Shown: positions 48,945 through 60,226, counted from the stretch's first letter. The stretch: 64,000 bases of DNA from Buchnera aphidicola (Pemphigus immunis) (GCF_964059115.1 NZ_OZ060408.1:434001-498000), one strand, 5' to 3'. Notes: a model not told the origin generated them from the letters alone. Translations and numbers: made by a program.

Positions 48945-51281
48945 ATGAACAATATATCTTCCGAAAAGATAGAAATTCCTGTTTTACCATTACGTGATGT
49001 TGTTGTGTATCCATATATGGTAATTCCGCTATTTGTAGGTCGTGAAAAATCAATAAAATGCATTGAAGCATCTATGGCACAAAATAAGAAAATTATGTTG
49101 GTTTCACAAAAAGAAGCTTCTATAGATGAACCAAAATTTGAAGACTTATTTAATATAGGAACTATTGCTTCTATTTTACAAATGTTAAAATTACCAGATG
49201 GTACCATAAAAGTACTTGTAGAAGGATTACAAAGAGCAAAAATAAATCAATTCAACAATAATGGACATTATTTTACATCAGAAATAGAATTAATTAAAAC
49301 TCCCAAAATTCAAAATAAAGAACAAAAAGTATTAGTACGTACCACTATTAACCAATTTGAATTATATATCCAACTAAATAAAAAAATACCACCAGAAATA
49401 TTAAACTCTCTTGGTAATATAGATAATGCTGCTAGACTCGCTGATACCATAGCAGCACATATGCCCCTAAAATTATCAGATAAACAAACAATATTAGAAA
49501 TTCCTAATATTGATAAAAGATTAGAATATTTGATGGCAATCATGGAATCAGAAATAGATTTATTAAAAGTCGAAAAAAGAATACGGAACCGTGTAAAAAG
49601 ACAAATGGAAAAAAGTCAAAGAGAATATTATTTAAATGAACAAATGAAAGCTATTCAAAAAGAACTAGGAGAAATAGATGATACTCCCGATGAAAATGAA
49701 ATTTTAAAAAGAAAAATTAATGCTGCTAAAATGCCAAAAGAAGCAAAAATAAAAACAAAATCCGAATTAAAAAAACTCAGATTAATGTCGCCAATGTCTG
49801 CAGAAGCTACTGTAATCCGAAGTTACATAGACTGGATGATTCAAGTTCCATGGCATTTAAGAAGCAAAATAAAAAAAAATATTTCTATTGCTCAAGAAAT
49901 ACTAGATAAAGATCACTTTGGATTAGAAAAAGTCAAAGAAAGAATTTTAGAATATTTAGCTGTACAAAATAGAATAAGTAAAATAAAAGGACCAATTTTA
50001 TGTTTAGTAGGTCCTCCTGGAGTAGGTAAAACTTCTTTAGGACAATCTATTGCCAGAGCAACAGGAAGAAAATATATTAGAATGGCATTAGGTGGTATAA
50101 GAGATGAAGCTGAAATAAGAGGTCATCGCCGTACATATATTGGATCTATGCCCGGAAAAATAATTCAAAAAATGGCAAAAATAGGAGTGAAAAATCCTCT
50201 TTTTTTATTAGATGAAATAGATAAAATGTCGTGTGATATAAGAGTAGATCCCGCTTCTGCTTTACTAGAAGTGCTAGATCCAGAACAAAATTTTACTTTT
50301 AACGATCATTATTTAGAAATAGATTATGATCTTTCTGATGTTATGTTTGTGGCTACTTCTAATTCAACTAATATTCCTGCTCCTTTACTAGATAGAATGG
50401 AAGTGATTCGCATATCTGGTTATACTGAGGACGAAAAATTAAATATAGCTAAAGCATATTTAAAACCAAAACAAATGAAAGAAAATGCTCTTAATTCAAC
50501 AGAACTAACAATATCAGATAATGCTATCACTGATATCATTCGTTATTATACACGAGAAGCAGGAGTAAGAAATCTCGAAAGAGAAATATCAAAAATATGT
50601 CGCAAAACAGTTAAAACATTAGTTTTAAATAAAAAAATAAAATTAGTTAAAATAAACTGTAAAAACTTAAAAAAATATCTTGGTGTTCAAAGATTTGACT
50701 ATGGAAAATCAGGAAATAAAAATCAAATTGGACAAGTTATAGGATTAGCATGGACAGAAGTTGGAGGTGATTTACTAACCATTGAAACAACCTGTGTTTC
50801 AGGAAAAGGTAAACTTACCTATACTGGATCTCTAGGAGAAGTCATGCAAGAATCTATACAAGCTGCCTTGACAGTAGTCAGAGCTCAAGCAAAAAAATTA
50901 GGAATAAATAAAGAATTTTATGAAAAACACGATATACACGTACATGTTCCAGAAGGTGCTACTCCTAAAGATGGACCTAGTGCAGGAATAGCTATGTGTA
51001 CAGCAATAGTTTCTTCTCTCACAAAAAATCCAGTACATGCCGATATCGCAATGACAGGAGAAATTACTTTAAGAGGTGAAGTGCTAACAATAGGAGGACT
51101 AAAAGAAAAATTATTAGCTGCTCATCGTGGAGGAATAAAAAAAGTATTAATCCCTTACGAAAATAAACGGGATTTAGAAGAAATACCTAAAAATATTATT
51201 TCTAGTTTATTAATACATCCTGTAAAAAATATAGAAGAAGTATTTAATATTGCTTTGGAGAATAAACCTTATATTTTTTAA
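48945..51281 (+). CDS. lon: ATP-dependent protease Lon
   Basis: Lon is a soluble hexameric AAA+ serine protease that removes damaged and short-lived proteins. The 778 residues (E. coli 784) are strongly conserved. The N-terminal substrate domain begins EIPVLPLRDVVVYPYMVIPL, Walker A is GPPGVGKTSLGQ near residue 355, Walker B is LFLLDEIDK, and the catalytic Ser-Lys pair is in PKDGPSAGIAM and GLKEKLLAAHRGG. The start at 48945 corresponds to the usual N-terminus. The flanking terminators at 48795 and 51311 make it a single-gene transcription unit. hupB and ppiD, which follow lon in E. coli, are absent. Confidence 0.97.
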   Translation: MNNISSEKIEIPVLPLRDVVVYPYMVIPLFVGREKSIKCIEASMAQNKKIMLVSQKEASIDEPKFEDLFNIGTIASILQMLKLPDGTIKVLVEGLQRAKINQFNNNGHYFTSEIELIKTPKIQNKEQKVLVRTTINQFELYIQLNKKIPPEILNSLGNIDNAARLADTIAAHMPLKLSDKQTILEIPNIDKRLEYLMAIMESEIDLLKVEKRIRNRVKRQMEKSQREYYLNEQMKAIQKELGEIDDTPDENEILKRKINAAKMPKEAKIKTKSELKKLRLMSPMSAEATVIRSYIDWMIQVPWHLRSKIKKNISIAQEILDKDHFGLEKVKERILEYLAVQNRISKIKGPILCLVGPPGVGKTSLGQSIARATGRKYIRMALGGIRDEAEIRGHRRTYIGSMPGKIIQKMAKIGVKNPLFLLDEIDKMSCDIRVDPASALLEVLDPEQNFTFNDHYLEIDYDLSDVMFVATSNSTNIPAPLLDRMEVIRISGYTEDEKLNIAKAYLKPKQMKENALNSTELTISDNAITDIIRYYTREAGVRNLEREISKICRKTVKTLVLNKKIKLVKINCKNLKKYLGVQRFDYGKSGNKNQIGQVIGLAWTEVGGDLLTIETTCVSGKGKLTYTGSLGEVMQESIQAALTVVRAQAKKLGINKEFYEKHDIHVHVPEGATPKDGPSAGIAMCTAIVSSLTKNPVHADIAMTGEITLRGEVLTIGGLKEKLLAAHRGGIKKVLIPYENKRDLEEIPKNIISSLLIHPVKNIEEVFNIALENKPYIF

Positions 51282-52050
51282 AAAAATTGAAAACATATTA
51301 TTTAAAAATAAAAACAAGTTGAACATATGTATTAATTTTCAACTTGTTTTTATATTTTTTAAAATTTTTTTAATTAATTTAATCAAATTATGTTTTAAAA
51401 GAAATTGATACTATAAAATAAAAAAATTATTTTTATATAAAAATTTTAATTTTTACATATATAATACACATTAATTTAACATTTAAAAAAAAATATATGT
51501 TTATAAAAAAAAAATATTGTATATATAATATTTTTATGAAACAAAAGTTCTGAAAATAATAGTAAATAACTAAATAACGAATATAAATATATTTATATAA
51601 AAAACATTTTTTAAATAAAAAAAAGATTAATATATATAAGTAAAAACTTCAATATATAACAATTAATTAAGTACTATATACATAATATTACTATATAAAA
51701 TTTTCAGAAATAAAAATAAATTTTTAATGATATATTAAAATAATTATATTACAAAAATAATAATAATAATTATTAAAAAATTATTTTTTTATATAAAAAT
51801 TTTTATTAAATTATTTTAAACTATTTTAATAAAATCAATTTTCATCATTTAATGACAATACAAAAATTATAAAAATATTTTTAAAAAATAAATTTTAATT
51901 TAATAAAAATTATATACTTGATCTTTAATACCTACTAAATATTTAATAAAACAATATACATAAATTATTGTAATGTATTTAGATATTATAAATAAAATAT
52001 TATATATTAAATATAACAACCATTAAAAACACATAATTTAGGATTCTTTC
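51282..52050. other. 769-base gene-free spacer between lon and mdlA; ppiD and hupB absent
   Basis: Only the lon terminator (51311-51350) and very AT-rich sequence are seen here. In E. coli hupB and ppiD lie just after lon. I recognise no part of either. Long TA and A tracts dominate between 51400 and 52000. Confidence 0.6.
51311..51360 (+). terminator. Rho-independent terminator after lon
   Basis: A perfect 13-bp stem, AAAACAAGTTGAA (51311-51323) with TTCAACTTGTTTT (51338-51350) and a 14-base loop, ends in four T and is followed by TATATTTTTT. It starts 30 bases after the lon stop. Confidence 0.8.
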
Positions 52051-53784
52051 GTGCAATTATTTAATCAATTAAGTTGGTACTTCATACGTGAATGGAAACG
52101 TTATTTAGGAGCAATATTTTTACTAATTACCATTGCTATTTTACAATTATTACCTCCTAAAGTAGTAGGTATGCTTGTTGATTTAGTAATGAAAAATAAA
52201 ATAAACAATATGCAAATTTTATATTGGATTATTGTTATGTTGTTTACTGCTTTATTAGTTTATATTCTAAGATATATGTGGCGAGTTTTACTTTTTGGAG
52301 CTGCTTATAAATTAGCAGTAGAATTAAGAATACAATTTTATAATTACCTTAGTTTTCAAAATTCTATGTTTTACTTAAAAAATAGAACTGGTGATCTAAT
52401 GGCTAGAGCAACAAACGATGTAGATAAAGTGGTATTTGCTGCTGGAGAAGGTGTTTTAACACTAGTAGATTCATTAATAATGGGAATATCAGTATTGATA
52501 ATTATGTTTACCCAAATTAGCTGGAAATTAACGTTATTATCTTTAATACCCATGCCTATTATGGCTTTAATCATAAAAAAATATGGAAAAGAACTACATA
52601 CTACTTTTCGTAAAGCACAAGTAGCATTTTCTGTGCTAACAAATCAAACTCAAGAAAGTTTAACTAATATCCGTATGATAAAAGCTTTCGGATTAGAAAT
52701 AGAACAATGTAAAAAATTTGATCAAGTTGCAAAAATAGCTGGAAAAAAAAATATGGAAGTAGCAAAAATAGATGCTAAATTTGATCCTACTATACATTTA
52801 GGTATTTCATTATCTAACCTTATTGCCATTACAGGTGGTGGTTGTTTAATTTGGAATAGAGAAATTACATTAGGACAATTAACTAGTTTTATTATGTATC
52901 TTGGACTCATGGTATGGCCAATGTTGGCGTTAGCTTGGATGTTTAATATCGTAGAAAGAGGAAGTGCTGCTTGGGAAAGAATACAATTAATTATAGGAAA
53001 TAAAGTATCTAATTCTCAAAAAAATAATAAAAAATTTCCATCTACTCCGTGTATTTTAGAAATTAAAATTAATAAATTTACTTATCCAAACAGTAAAAAA
53101 AATGCATTAAATAAAATTTTTTTTAAACTCTATCCCGGAAAAATATTAGGAATATGTGGTCCAACAGGATCAGGAAAAAGTACATTATTATATTTAATAC
53201 AAAAACAATTTGATATAAAAGATGGTTACATATCTTATAATAATATACCTTTATCTCATTGTGAAATAAAATCATGGCGTCATCGCATTGCTATGGTAAA
53301 TCAAACTTCATTTCTATTTTCAGATACCATATCTAACAACATATCTTTAGGAAAACCTCATGCTACTAAAGAAGAAATTGAACAATCAGCTTATTTAGCT
53401 AATATTCACCAAGAAATTTTAACACTACCTAAAGGATACGATACCCAAGTTGGCGAAAGGGGAATTATGTTATCTGGTGGTCAAAAACAAAGAATTGCTA
53501 TTGCCAGAGCATTATTAACAAATACTGAAATACTTATATTAGATGACGCATTATCTGCTGTAGATGGAGAATGTCAACAAATAATATTGAAAAATATTAA
53601 TAAATGGAAAACAAATAATCACACTTTGATAATAATTGCCCATAGATTATCAACATTAATTAATGCCGATAATATCATTGTGTTAGAAAATGGATCAATT
53701 TCTCAAATAGGAAATCATTCTGAATTAATGAAAGAAAAAAAATGGTACAATAAAATGTATAATTATCAGAAATTAAACATTTAA
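52051..53784 (+). CDS. mdlA: ABC exporter half-transporter MdlA (GTG start)
   Basis: MdlA and MdlB are type IV (exporter) ABC half-transporters expected to pair as a heterodimer; the substrate is unknown. The 577-residue protein starts at GTG 52051 ([11 protein letters not shown], as in E. coli MRLFAQLSWYF), with AGGA nine bases upstream. Six transmembrane helices are followed by an ATPase domain with Walker [14 protein letters not shown], signature MLSGGQKQR and Walker [14 protein letters not shown]. The residue after Walker B is Asp, not the catalytic Glu, so this is probably the degenerate half of an asymmetric pair, as in E. coli. mdlB follows after 23 bases. Confidence 0.95.
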   Translation: MQLFNQLSWYFIREWKRYLGAIFLLITIAILQLLPPKVVGMLVDLVMKNKINNMQILYWIIVMLFTALLVYILRYMWRVLLFGAAYKLAVELRIQFYNYLSFQNSMFYLKNRTGDLMARATNDVDKVVFAAGEGVLTLVDSLIMGISVLIIMFTQISWKLTLLSLIPMPIMALIIKKYGKELHTTFRKAQVAFSVLTNQTQESLTNIRMIKAFGLEIEQCKKFDQVAKIAGKKNMEVAKIDAKFDPTIHLGISLSNLIAITGGGCLIWNREITLGQLTSFIMYLGLMVWPMLALAWMFNIVERGSAAWERIQLIIGNKVSNSQKNNKKFPSTPCILEIKINKFTYPNSKKNALNKIFFKLYPGKILGICGPTGSGKSTLLYLIQKQFDIKDGYISYNNIPLSHCEIKSWRHRIAMVNQTSFLFSDTISNNISLGKPHATKEEIEQSAYLANIHQEILTLPKGYDTQVGERGIMLSGGQKQRIAIARALLTNTEILILDDALSAVDGECQQIILKNINKWKTNNHTLIIIAHRLSTLINADNIIVLENGSISQIGNHSELMKEKKWYNKMYNYQKLNI

Positions 53785-53807
53785 ATAAATAAGGATAAAA
53801 TATTAAT

Positions 53808-55577
53808 ATGTTATTAAATAATACTCCTAATTTAATAAGATTTTGGACAGTTCTCAAACGTTTATTAAAATATATTAAAATTTGGAGAAAAAAGCTAATC
53901 ATAGCTTTTTTCTGTTTATTAACAGCATCAATTACTGAAGTATTAGGACCAATATTAATCAGTTATTTTATAAATCACATTATTGTACCCCATAATGTTA
54001 ATAACGTATTAACGTTATCATTAATCATTATCTTTTTAATATTACAAATAACTTCTGTAATCTTAAATTACTTTCAAACTATCATTTTTAATAAAACTGC
54101 CGTAAACATTGTTCAAAATTTGCGATTAGATGTCATTAAATCAGCTTTAAAACAACCATTACATGTATTTGATACTCAACCTATAGGACAAATTATATCT
54201 CGAATTACTAACGATACAGAAATAGTTAAAGAACTTTATGATACAGTAATAGCCACAGTATTTCGTAGCGTAGTGTTAATCATTGTAACATTATTTGCTA
54301 TGTTTACTCTCGAATGGCATATGGCTAGTATTGCAACTATCATTTTTCCAATGGTAATAATTGTAATGTTATTTTATCAAAAAAAAAGCACTCCTATCTT
54401 AAGAAAAGTTAGAGAATATGTAGAACACATAAACAATAAATTTAACGAAATCATCAATGGAATGCAAATTATTCAACAATTCAGTCAAGAATCTAAATTT
54501 CAAAAATCTATACAAAAAACCAGTAATTTACACTATTTATCCCGTATGAAAATTTTAAGATTGGATGGATTACTACTGAGACCTCTATTAAGTTTATTTT
54601 CAGCTATTGTTTTATGTGGTTTAATTACATCATTCAAATTTTTTTCTGTAAATGTATTTGAAGTAGGCATTTTATATGCCTTTATAAGTTATTTAGGAAG
54701 ATTAAACGAACCTTTGATAGCCATCACTACGCAACAATCTATATTACAACAAGCTATTGTTGCAGGAGAAAGAATTTTCGAATTAATTGATACACCAAAA
54801 CAAATTTATGGATCTGACTATACATATCTAAAAAGCGGTTTAATTCAAATTAAAAATCTTAATTTTAGTTATAAAAAAAAACAATCTAATGTTTTAAATA
54901 ATATTAATATCACCATACCTTCCAAAAGTTTTACTGCATTTATCGGACATACAGGAAGTGGAAAAAGCACTCTTGCTAATTTAATTATGGGTTACTATCC
55001 TATTTATCAAGGAGAAATATATATAGATAAACGTCCTATTCATTCTCTAAGTCACAAAACTTTAAGAAAAGGAATCTCTATAGTTCAACAAGAACCATTA
55101 ATACTAGCAGATACTGTTTTAAAAAATATAACACTTGGGCGAAACATATCGGAAAATAAAATTTGGCAAATATTAGAAACAGTACAATTAGCTAATCTAG
55201 TACAATCGATGTCAAAAGGAATACACGAAAATTTACGGGAAAGAGGCAACAATTTATCTATCGGACAAAAACAATTGTTAGCAATTGCCAGAGTATTAAT
55301 TATTCATCCTAAAATATTAATTCTCGATGAAGCTACTGCAAATATAGATTCAGAAACTGAAAAAAATGTACAAAAAACATTATTATCAGTAAAAAAATTT
55401 GCTACTCTGGTAGTAATAGCTCATCGACTATCTACTATTATGCAAGCAGATAAAATAGTAGTATTAAATCAAGGAAAAATAATTGAAGAAGGGAACCATA
55501 AAACATTAATAAACAAAAAAGGTAAATACTGGAATATGTATCAAGCCCAATCAAATAAGATTTTAAAAAATATATGA
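53808..55577 (+). CDS. mdlB: ABC exporter half-transporter MdlB
   Basis: This is the second half of the MdlAB exporter. The 589 residues (E. coli 593) comprise six transmembrane helices and an ATPase domain with Walker [14 protein letters not shown], the signature NLSIGQKQLL (Ile in place of the usual Gly, Val in E. coli) and Walker B ILILDEATANID with the catalytic Glu present. Combined with the Glu-less MdlA, this predicts one canonical and one degenerate ATP site. AAGGA lies 12 bases before the ATG. ffs is encoded on the opposite strand just downstream. Confidence 0.95.
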   Translation: MLLNNTPNLIRFWTVLKRLLKYIKIWRKKLIIAFFCLLTASITEVLGPILISYFINHIIVPHNVNNVLTLSLIIIFLILQITSVILNYFQTIIFNKTAVNIVQNLRLDVIKSALKQPLHVFDTQPIGQIISRITNDTEIVKELYDTVIATVFRSVVLIIVTLFAMFTLEWHMASIATIIFPMVIIVMLFYQKKSTPILRKVREYVEHINNKFNEIINGMQIIQQFSQESKFQKSIQKTSNLHYLSRMKILRLDGLLLRPLLSLFSAIVLCGLITSFKFFSVNVFEVGILYAFISYLGRLNEPLIAITTQQSILQQAIVAGERIFELIDTPKQIYGSDYTYLKSGLIQIKNLNFSYKKKQSNVLNNINITIPSKSFTAFIGHTGSGKSTLANLIMGYYPIYQGEIYIDKRPIHSLSHKTLRKGISIVQQEPLILADTVLKNITLGRNISENKIWQILETVQLANLVQSMSKGIHENLRERGNNLSIGQKQLLAIARVLIIHPKILILDEATANIDSETEKNVQKTLLSVKKFATLVVIAHRLSTIMQADKIVVLNQGKIIEEGNHKTLINKKGKYWNMYQAQSNKILKNI

Positions 55578-55594
55578 TTATAATCATAAAACAG

Positions 55595-55695
55595 ACTCTA
55601 TTAGCTAAATTTATGTACCTGATAACTTAATATGGCTGCTTTTTTCCAAATCTGACCAAGTTTTTAAATATACAGTACTAAACCGCTAATAGAGT
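55595..55695 (-). ncRNA. ffs: 4.5S RNA of the signal recognition particle
   Basis: The reverse complement contains GGTCAGATTTGGAAAAAAGC followed by AGCC, matching the E. coli 4.5S domain IV GGTCAGGTCCGGAAGGAAGCAGCC. It keeps the GGAA tetraloop and both asymmetric loop sequences (CAG and AGCAG) that bind Ffh. The ends pair over 11 bases (ACTCTATTAGC with GCTAATAGAGT), setting the boundaries to about 55595-55695, roughly 101 bases against 114 in E. coli. The C-G and C-G pairs closing the tetraloop have become U-A pairs. Position between mdlB and dnaX agrees with the E. coli neighbourhood. The exact ends are uncertain by a few bases. Confidence 0.9.
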
Positions 55696-55852
55696 ACCAA
55701 AAAATTAAAAAATAAATTTATAACGTAACTATAATTACCTAAAAAAATATAAATTGCAAGTTTATTTTTGAATTAATTGTTCAAATTAAAAATCATTACT
55801 ATAAAAACAATATAATATTATGTTAGGATAAAACATTCTATAATAACATTGT

Positions 55853-56971
55853 ATGTATATGAAGCATTATCAAGTACTGGCAAGAAAATGGAGACCCCAA
55901 TCTTTTGATCAAGTTATTGGTCATGAATATGTATTAACCGCTATATCAAATGCTTTATCTATTGGTAAAATTCATCATGCTTGGTTATTTTATGGACCAA
56001 AAGGGACAGGAAAAACAACTTTATCAAGATTACTAGCTAAAAGTTTAAATTGCGAATACGGAATTACACCTAAACCATGTAGAACATGTTCTAATTGTAA
56101 AAATATAGAAAAAGGTATTTTTCTTGATTTATTAGAAATAGATGCAGCATCCAAAACGAAAGTAGAAGATATTAAAGAACTATTAGATAATATTCAATAT
56201 TCACCTATACAAGGTCGTTTTATCATTTACTTAATCGATGAAATTCATATGTTATCAAGACATAGTTTTAATTCGCTTCTTAAAATCTTGGAAGAACCAC
56301 CTAAACATGTTAAATTTATTTTGGCTACAACAAACCCCGAAAAAATTCCAAAAACTGTTATTTCACGTTGTTTACAATTTAACTTAAAAGAATTAACACC
56401 TAAAGAAATATATACAAAGATAAAACAAATATTAGATAATGAAAAAATAATTTATGATACAAAATCCCTGAAAATAATATCTCACAATGCTTCTGGAAGT
56501 TTACGAGACGCTTTAAATTTAATTGAACAAGCAATATCTATAGGACAAGGAAGTATATCTATTACTAACGTTACCAACATGTTAGGAACTATCGATAAAA
56601 CGCAATCTTTAAATTTAACCATAGCCATATTAAAAAAAGATGCACATAAAATTATCTCATCACTTCATTCACTAAATTTACAAGGAAGTAATTGGGAAAA
56701 AATAGTAATTGAAATTTTAAGAACTTTACATCACATAACTATGTTAAAAAATATTCCATCATTATGGAATAATAATCTTTACAATAAAACTGAAAACAAT
56801 TTGTTATTAAAAATAACAAATACTATGGATCATAAAGACATTCAGTCTTACTATAAAATGTTAATATTAGGTCGTAAAGAACTATACATGGCACCTAATT
56901 ACAAAATTGGCGTAGAAATGATTTTATTAAGAACATTAAATGTAAAAACTAATACAATTTTAATCACATAG
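55853..56971 (+). CDS. dnaX: DNA polymerase III gamma subunit (short DnaX without tau-specific domains)
   Basis: DnaX is the ATPase motor of the clamp loader. Walker A is GPKGTGKTTLSRLL, the zinc site has cysteines in CRTCSNCKNIEKG, Walker B is LIDEIHMLS, and the arginine finger region is SRCLQFNLKEL. The protein ends after domain III at 372 residues. The E. coli gene encodes 643 (tau) or 431 (gamma, made by a programmed frameshift). The domains binding DnaB and the polymerase alpha subunit are gone, so only a gamma-like product is possible. The ATG at 55859 (MKHYQVLARKWRP) fits the family start better than 55853. The partner delta is holA at 16963. Confidence 0.95.
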   Translation: MYMKHYQVLARKWRPQSFDQVIGHEYVLTAISNALSIGKIHHAWLFYGPKGTGKTTLSRLLAKSLNCEYGITPKPCRTCSNCKNIEKGIFLDLLEIDAASKTKVEDIKELLDNIQYSPIQGRFIIYLIDEIHMLSRHSFNSLLKILEEPPKHVKFILATTNPEKIPKTVISRCLQFNLKELTPKEIYTKIKQILDNEKIIYDTKSLKIISHNASGSLRDALNLIEQAISIGQGSISITNVTNMLGTIDKTQSLNLTIAILKKDAHKIISSLHSLNLQGSNWEKIVIEILRTLHHITMLKNIPSLWNNNLYNKTENNLLLKITNTMDHKDIQSYYKMLILGRKELYMAPNYKIGVEMILLRTLNVKTNTILIT

Positions 56972-57194
56972 TTATAGATAATTTTAACAAAAAAAATTAG
57001 GATAAAAAAAAGTTATAAAATATAATTATAAATTTACAATATGTATACATACTATAAAATAAAATTTTCTAGAAAAATTGCATTAAGGTTCCATTAATAT
57101 AAAAATATTTTTTTCATTAAAATAAAAAAATATGGTAAAATAATTCCAATAAATTTTTTATTTTAAAAATCAAATTTAATTAAAGAAGAATAAT

Positions 57195-57524
57195 ATGTTT
57201 ACTAAAAATGGATTAGGTAATCTAATGCAACAAGCACAAAAAATGCAAGAAAAAATGGCAAAAATAAAAAAAGAAATTACCAATATGGAAGTTACAGGAG
57301 AAGCAGGAGCAGGATTAGTTAAAGTTACTATTAATGGAGCACATAATTGTAAAAAAGTAGAAGTAGATCCCTGTTTATTAAAAGATAACAAAGAAATATT
57401 AGAAGATTTAACTGCAGCTGCATTTAATGATGCTGAAAGAAGAATTTCTGAAGCCCACAAAAAAAAAATGGCATCTATTTCAACTGGAGTAAATTTACCT
57501 CCTGAATTCAATCTACCTTTATAA
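57195..57524 (+). CDS. ybaB: Nucleoid-associated protein YbaB/EbfC
   Basis: This small dimeric DNA-binding protein of the YbaB/EbfC family contributes to nucleoid organisation. The 109 residues equal the E. coli length. The conserved [19 protein letters not shown] near the N-terminus forms the long helix, and [20 protein letters not shown] is the central beta region. It follows dnaX, as in E. coli, but recR is absent before htpG. A 117-residue frame on the minus strand (57176-57529) is only its antisense shadow. Confidence 0.94.
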   Translation: MFTKNGLGNLMQQAQKMQEKMAKIKKEITNMEVTGEAGAGLVKVTINGAHNCKKVEVDPCLLKDNKEILEDLTAAAFNDAERRISEAHKKKMASISTGVNLPPEFNLPL

Positions 57525-57614
57525 AACATTAAAAATATAATATATAAGTACTACAATCTTATTGTCTGTAAGTAATTACAAAAAACACATATATATATAA
57601 ATTGGAATAAATAT

Positions 57615-59489
57615 ATGAATATTGAAAAAAAAGAAAAATACATATTTAAATCAGAAGTAAAACAACTGCTTCATTTAATGATACATTCGCTTTATTCTAA
57701 TAAAGAAATTTTTCTTAGAGAATTAATATCTAACGCTTCCGATGCAATAGATAAACTCAGATTTAAAGCTATTTCTTCACCTGAACTATATCAAAACAAT
57801 ACTAATTTTGGAATCAACATTTCAATTGATAAAAAAGATAATACTTTAACTATCAGTGATAATGGTATTGGTATGAACAGACAAGAAATTATAGAAAACT
57901 TAGGTACTATCGCAAAATCAGGAACCAAAGAATTTATTGATTTAATAGAAAAAAAAGATCATCAATTGATAGGACAATTTGGTGTGGGTTTTTATTCATC
58001 ATTTATTGTATCAAGTAAAGTCATCGTTCGATCTCGTTCTGCAACCACTCATAAAGAAATAGGAGTTCAATGGGAATCATCAGGAAATGGAGAATATACA
58101 GTTAAAGAAATTATTAAAAAAGAAACAGGAACAGAAATTGTTTTATTTTTAAAATCAGAAGAAAAAGAATTTTTAGATACCTGGAAAATTCGCAATATAG
58201 TTAATAAATATTCAGATCATATATCGGTACCTGTAAAAATATTCAATTATGATGAAAAAAAGAAAATTGGTACCTGGGATCAAATTAATAAAGCACAAGC
58301 TTTATGGACTTTAAAAAAAAATAATATTACTGAAAAAGAATATAAAGAATTTTATAAACACATCACTCACGATTTTAACGACCCTCTAATATGGAGTCAT
58401 AATCATGTAGAAGGAAATAACGAATATACAAGTTTATTATATATTCCAGAAAAAGCAAATTGGGATATATGGAACAGAGAAAATAAACATGGATTAAAAC
58501 TTTATGTAAAACGTGTATATATAATGGATAATACAGAACATTTTTTACCTAACTATTTAAGATTCGTACGTGGTTTAATAGACTCTAATAATCTGCCTTT
58601 AAATGTATCACGAGAAATATTACAAGACAATCGTATTGCACATAATTTACGTCAAGCACTAACGAAAAGAATTTTACAAATGTTGGAATCATTAGCAAAA
58701 AATGATGATAAAAAATATAAAATATTTTGGAATCAATTTGGATTAGTTCTTAAAGAAGGACCTGCTGAAGATACCGTAAATAAAATCACTATTTCTAATC
58801 TTTTAAGATTTTCTTCAATTAAAACTAATAGTCCAGAACAAACATTATCATTAAATGATTATGTTAAAAATATGATTCCAGAACAAGAAAAAATATACTA
58901 TATTACCTCTGATAGTTATCTGTCAGCTAATAGTAGTCCTCATTTAGAATTTTTTAGAAAAAAAGGAATAGATGTTCTTCTACTTTCTGACCGTATTGAT
59001 GAATGGATGATGAACTATTTAACAGAATTTCAGGAAAAAAAATTTCAATCCATTAGTAAAATCGATAAATCATTAAATAAATTAATAAAAGAAGATAAAA
59101 ATAAAGAAAATTGTTCAGAAATAAGTTCTGAAATTTTTATAAAAAAAGTAAAAGAAATACTTAAAGATCAAGTCAAAGATGTACATTTCACACATAGATT
59201 AATAGATACTCCTGCTGTAGTATTAACAGATGTTAATGAAATGACTACCCAAATGGCAAAATTATTTTCAGCAGCTGGACAAAAAGTTCCTCAAATAAAA
59301 TATATATTTGAAATTAACCCAAATCATATTTTAGTAAAAAAAATAATGAGTATAAAAAACGATATTTTACTGTATGACTGGATACAATTATTATTAGAAC
59401 AAGCTTTACTAATTGAAAAAGGAAATTTAGATAATCCTAATCAATTTATTAATAGAATTAATAAATTACTTATTAATCAAGAAGTGTAA
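57615..59489 (+). CDS. htpG: Molecular chaperone HtpG (Hsp90)
   Basis: This is the bacterial Hsp90, a dimeric ATP-dependent chaperone. The 624 residues are the E. coli length. The N-terminal GHKL ATPase has [26 protein letters not shown] and [11 protein letters not shown]. The middle domain includes the catalytic loop Arg region [15 protein letters not shown], and the C-terminal dimerisation domain is complete. TGGA lies eight bases before the ATG. No sigma-32 promoter could be identified. adk follows after 59 bases, as in E. coli. Confidence 0.97.
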   Translation: MNIEKKEKYIFKSEVKQLLHLMIHSLYSNKEIFLRELISNASDAIDKLRFKAISSPELYQNNTNFGINISIDKKDNTLTISDNGIGMNRQEIIENLGTIAKSGTKEFIDLIEKKDHQLIGQFGVGFYSSFIVSSKVIVRSRSATTHKEIGVQWESSGNGEYTVKEIIKKETGTEIVLFLKSEEKEFLDTWKIRNIVNKYSDHISVPVKIFNYDEKKKIGTWDQINKAQALWTLKKNNITEKEYKEFYKHITHDFNDPLIWSHNHVEGNNEYTSLLYIPEKANWDIWNRENKHGLKLYVKRVYIMDNTEHFLPNYLRFVRGLIDSNNLPLNVSREILQDNRIAHNLRQALTKRILQMLESLAKNDDKKYKIFWNQFGLVLKEGPAEDTVNKITISNLLRFSSIKTNSPEQTLSLNDYVKNMIPEQEKIYYITSDSYLSANSSPHLEFFRKKGIDVLLLSDRIDEWMMNYLTEFQEKKFQSISKIDKSLNKLIKEDKNKENCSEISSEIFIKKVKEILKDQVKDVHFTHRLIDTPAVVLTDVNEMTTQMAKLFSAAGQKVPQIKYIFEINPNHILVKKIMSIKNDILLYDWIQLLLEQALLIEKGNLDNPNQFINRINKLLINQEV

Positions 59490-59548
59490 ATATAAATAGC
59501 AAATATATTATATAATAAAATAATTAGTAATTTTAGGAACTAATAATA

Positions 59549-60208
59549 ATGCGTATTATTTTTATTGGTGCCCCTGGGACAGGAAAAGGAACTCAAGCTC
59601 AATGGATTACAGATCAGTATAACATTCCTAAAATATCTACAGGTGATCTATTAAGAAATGAAATATTAAAAAAAACTGAGTTAAGCAAAAAAATAAAAAA
59701 AATTATAAACTGCGGAAAATTAGTTGATGATAATATTGTGACTCAATTAATAAAAAAAAGAATTAAAAAAAAAGACTGTAATCCAGGATTTTTATTAGAT
59801 GGATTTCCTCGTACTGTAAACCAAGCCAACGCCATAGAAAAAATAAATATAAAAATAGACTTTATTATCGAATTTTCACTGACAGAAAAATTAATATTAG
59901 AAAGAATTCAAGGAAGAAGGATACATGTTGAATCAGGTAGAGTATATCATATAATTTTTAATCCACCTATTATAGAAAATAAAGATAATATTACAGGACA
60001 ACCATTAACCATTCGAGACGATGATAAAGAAGAGAAAATAAAAAAAAGAATAAAAGAATATAAAAAATTTACTGTACCTTTAATAAAATACTATAAACAT
60101 ACAACAAAATTAAGTAATATAAAATATTATAAAATAGACGCTTCCTATACAACTCTTGAAATAAAAAAAAATATAGAAAATATTATAAAAAATAATTTAT
60201 TAAAATAA
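59549..60208 (+). CDS. adk: Adenylate kinase
   Basis: This enzyme interconverts AMP, ADP and ATP. The P-loop GAPGTGKGTQ is at residues 7-16, the AMP-binding region is STGDLLRNE and GFPRTVNQA, and the LID domain begins GRRIHVESGRVYHIIFNPP, of the non-zinc type with Ser/His in place of cysteines. Length is 219 residues (E. coli 214). AGGA lies 11 bases before the ATG. In E. coli hemH follows; here tRNA-Arg lies downstream on the other strand. Confidence 0.97.
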   Translation: MRIIFIGAPGTGKGTQAQWITDQYNIPKISTGDLLRNEILKKTELSKKIKKIINCGKLVDDNIVTQLIKKRIKKKDCNPGFLLDGFPRTVNQANAIEKINIKIDFIIEFSLTEKLILERIQGRRIHVESGRVYHIIFNPPIIENKDNITGQPLTIRDDDKEEKIKKRIKEYKKFTVPLIKYYKHTTKLSNIKYYKIDASYTTLEIKKNIENIIKNNLLK

Positions 60209-60226
60209 ATTTAATGTAATATGATA

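Noticed and set aside
57176..57529. 117-residue minus-strand reading frame over ybaB
   Set aside because: It is the exact antisense of ybaB, which is a clear family member.
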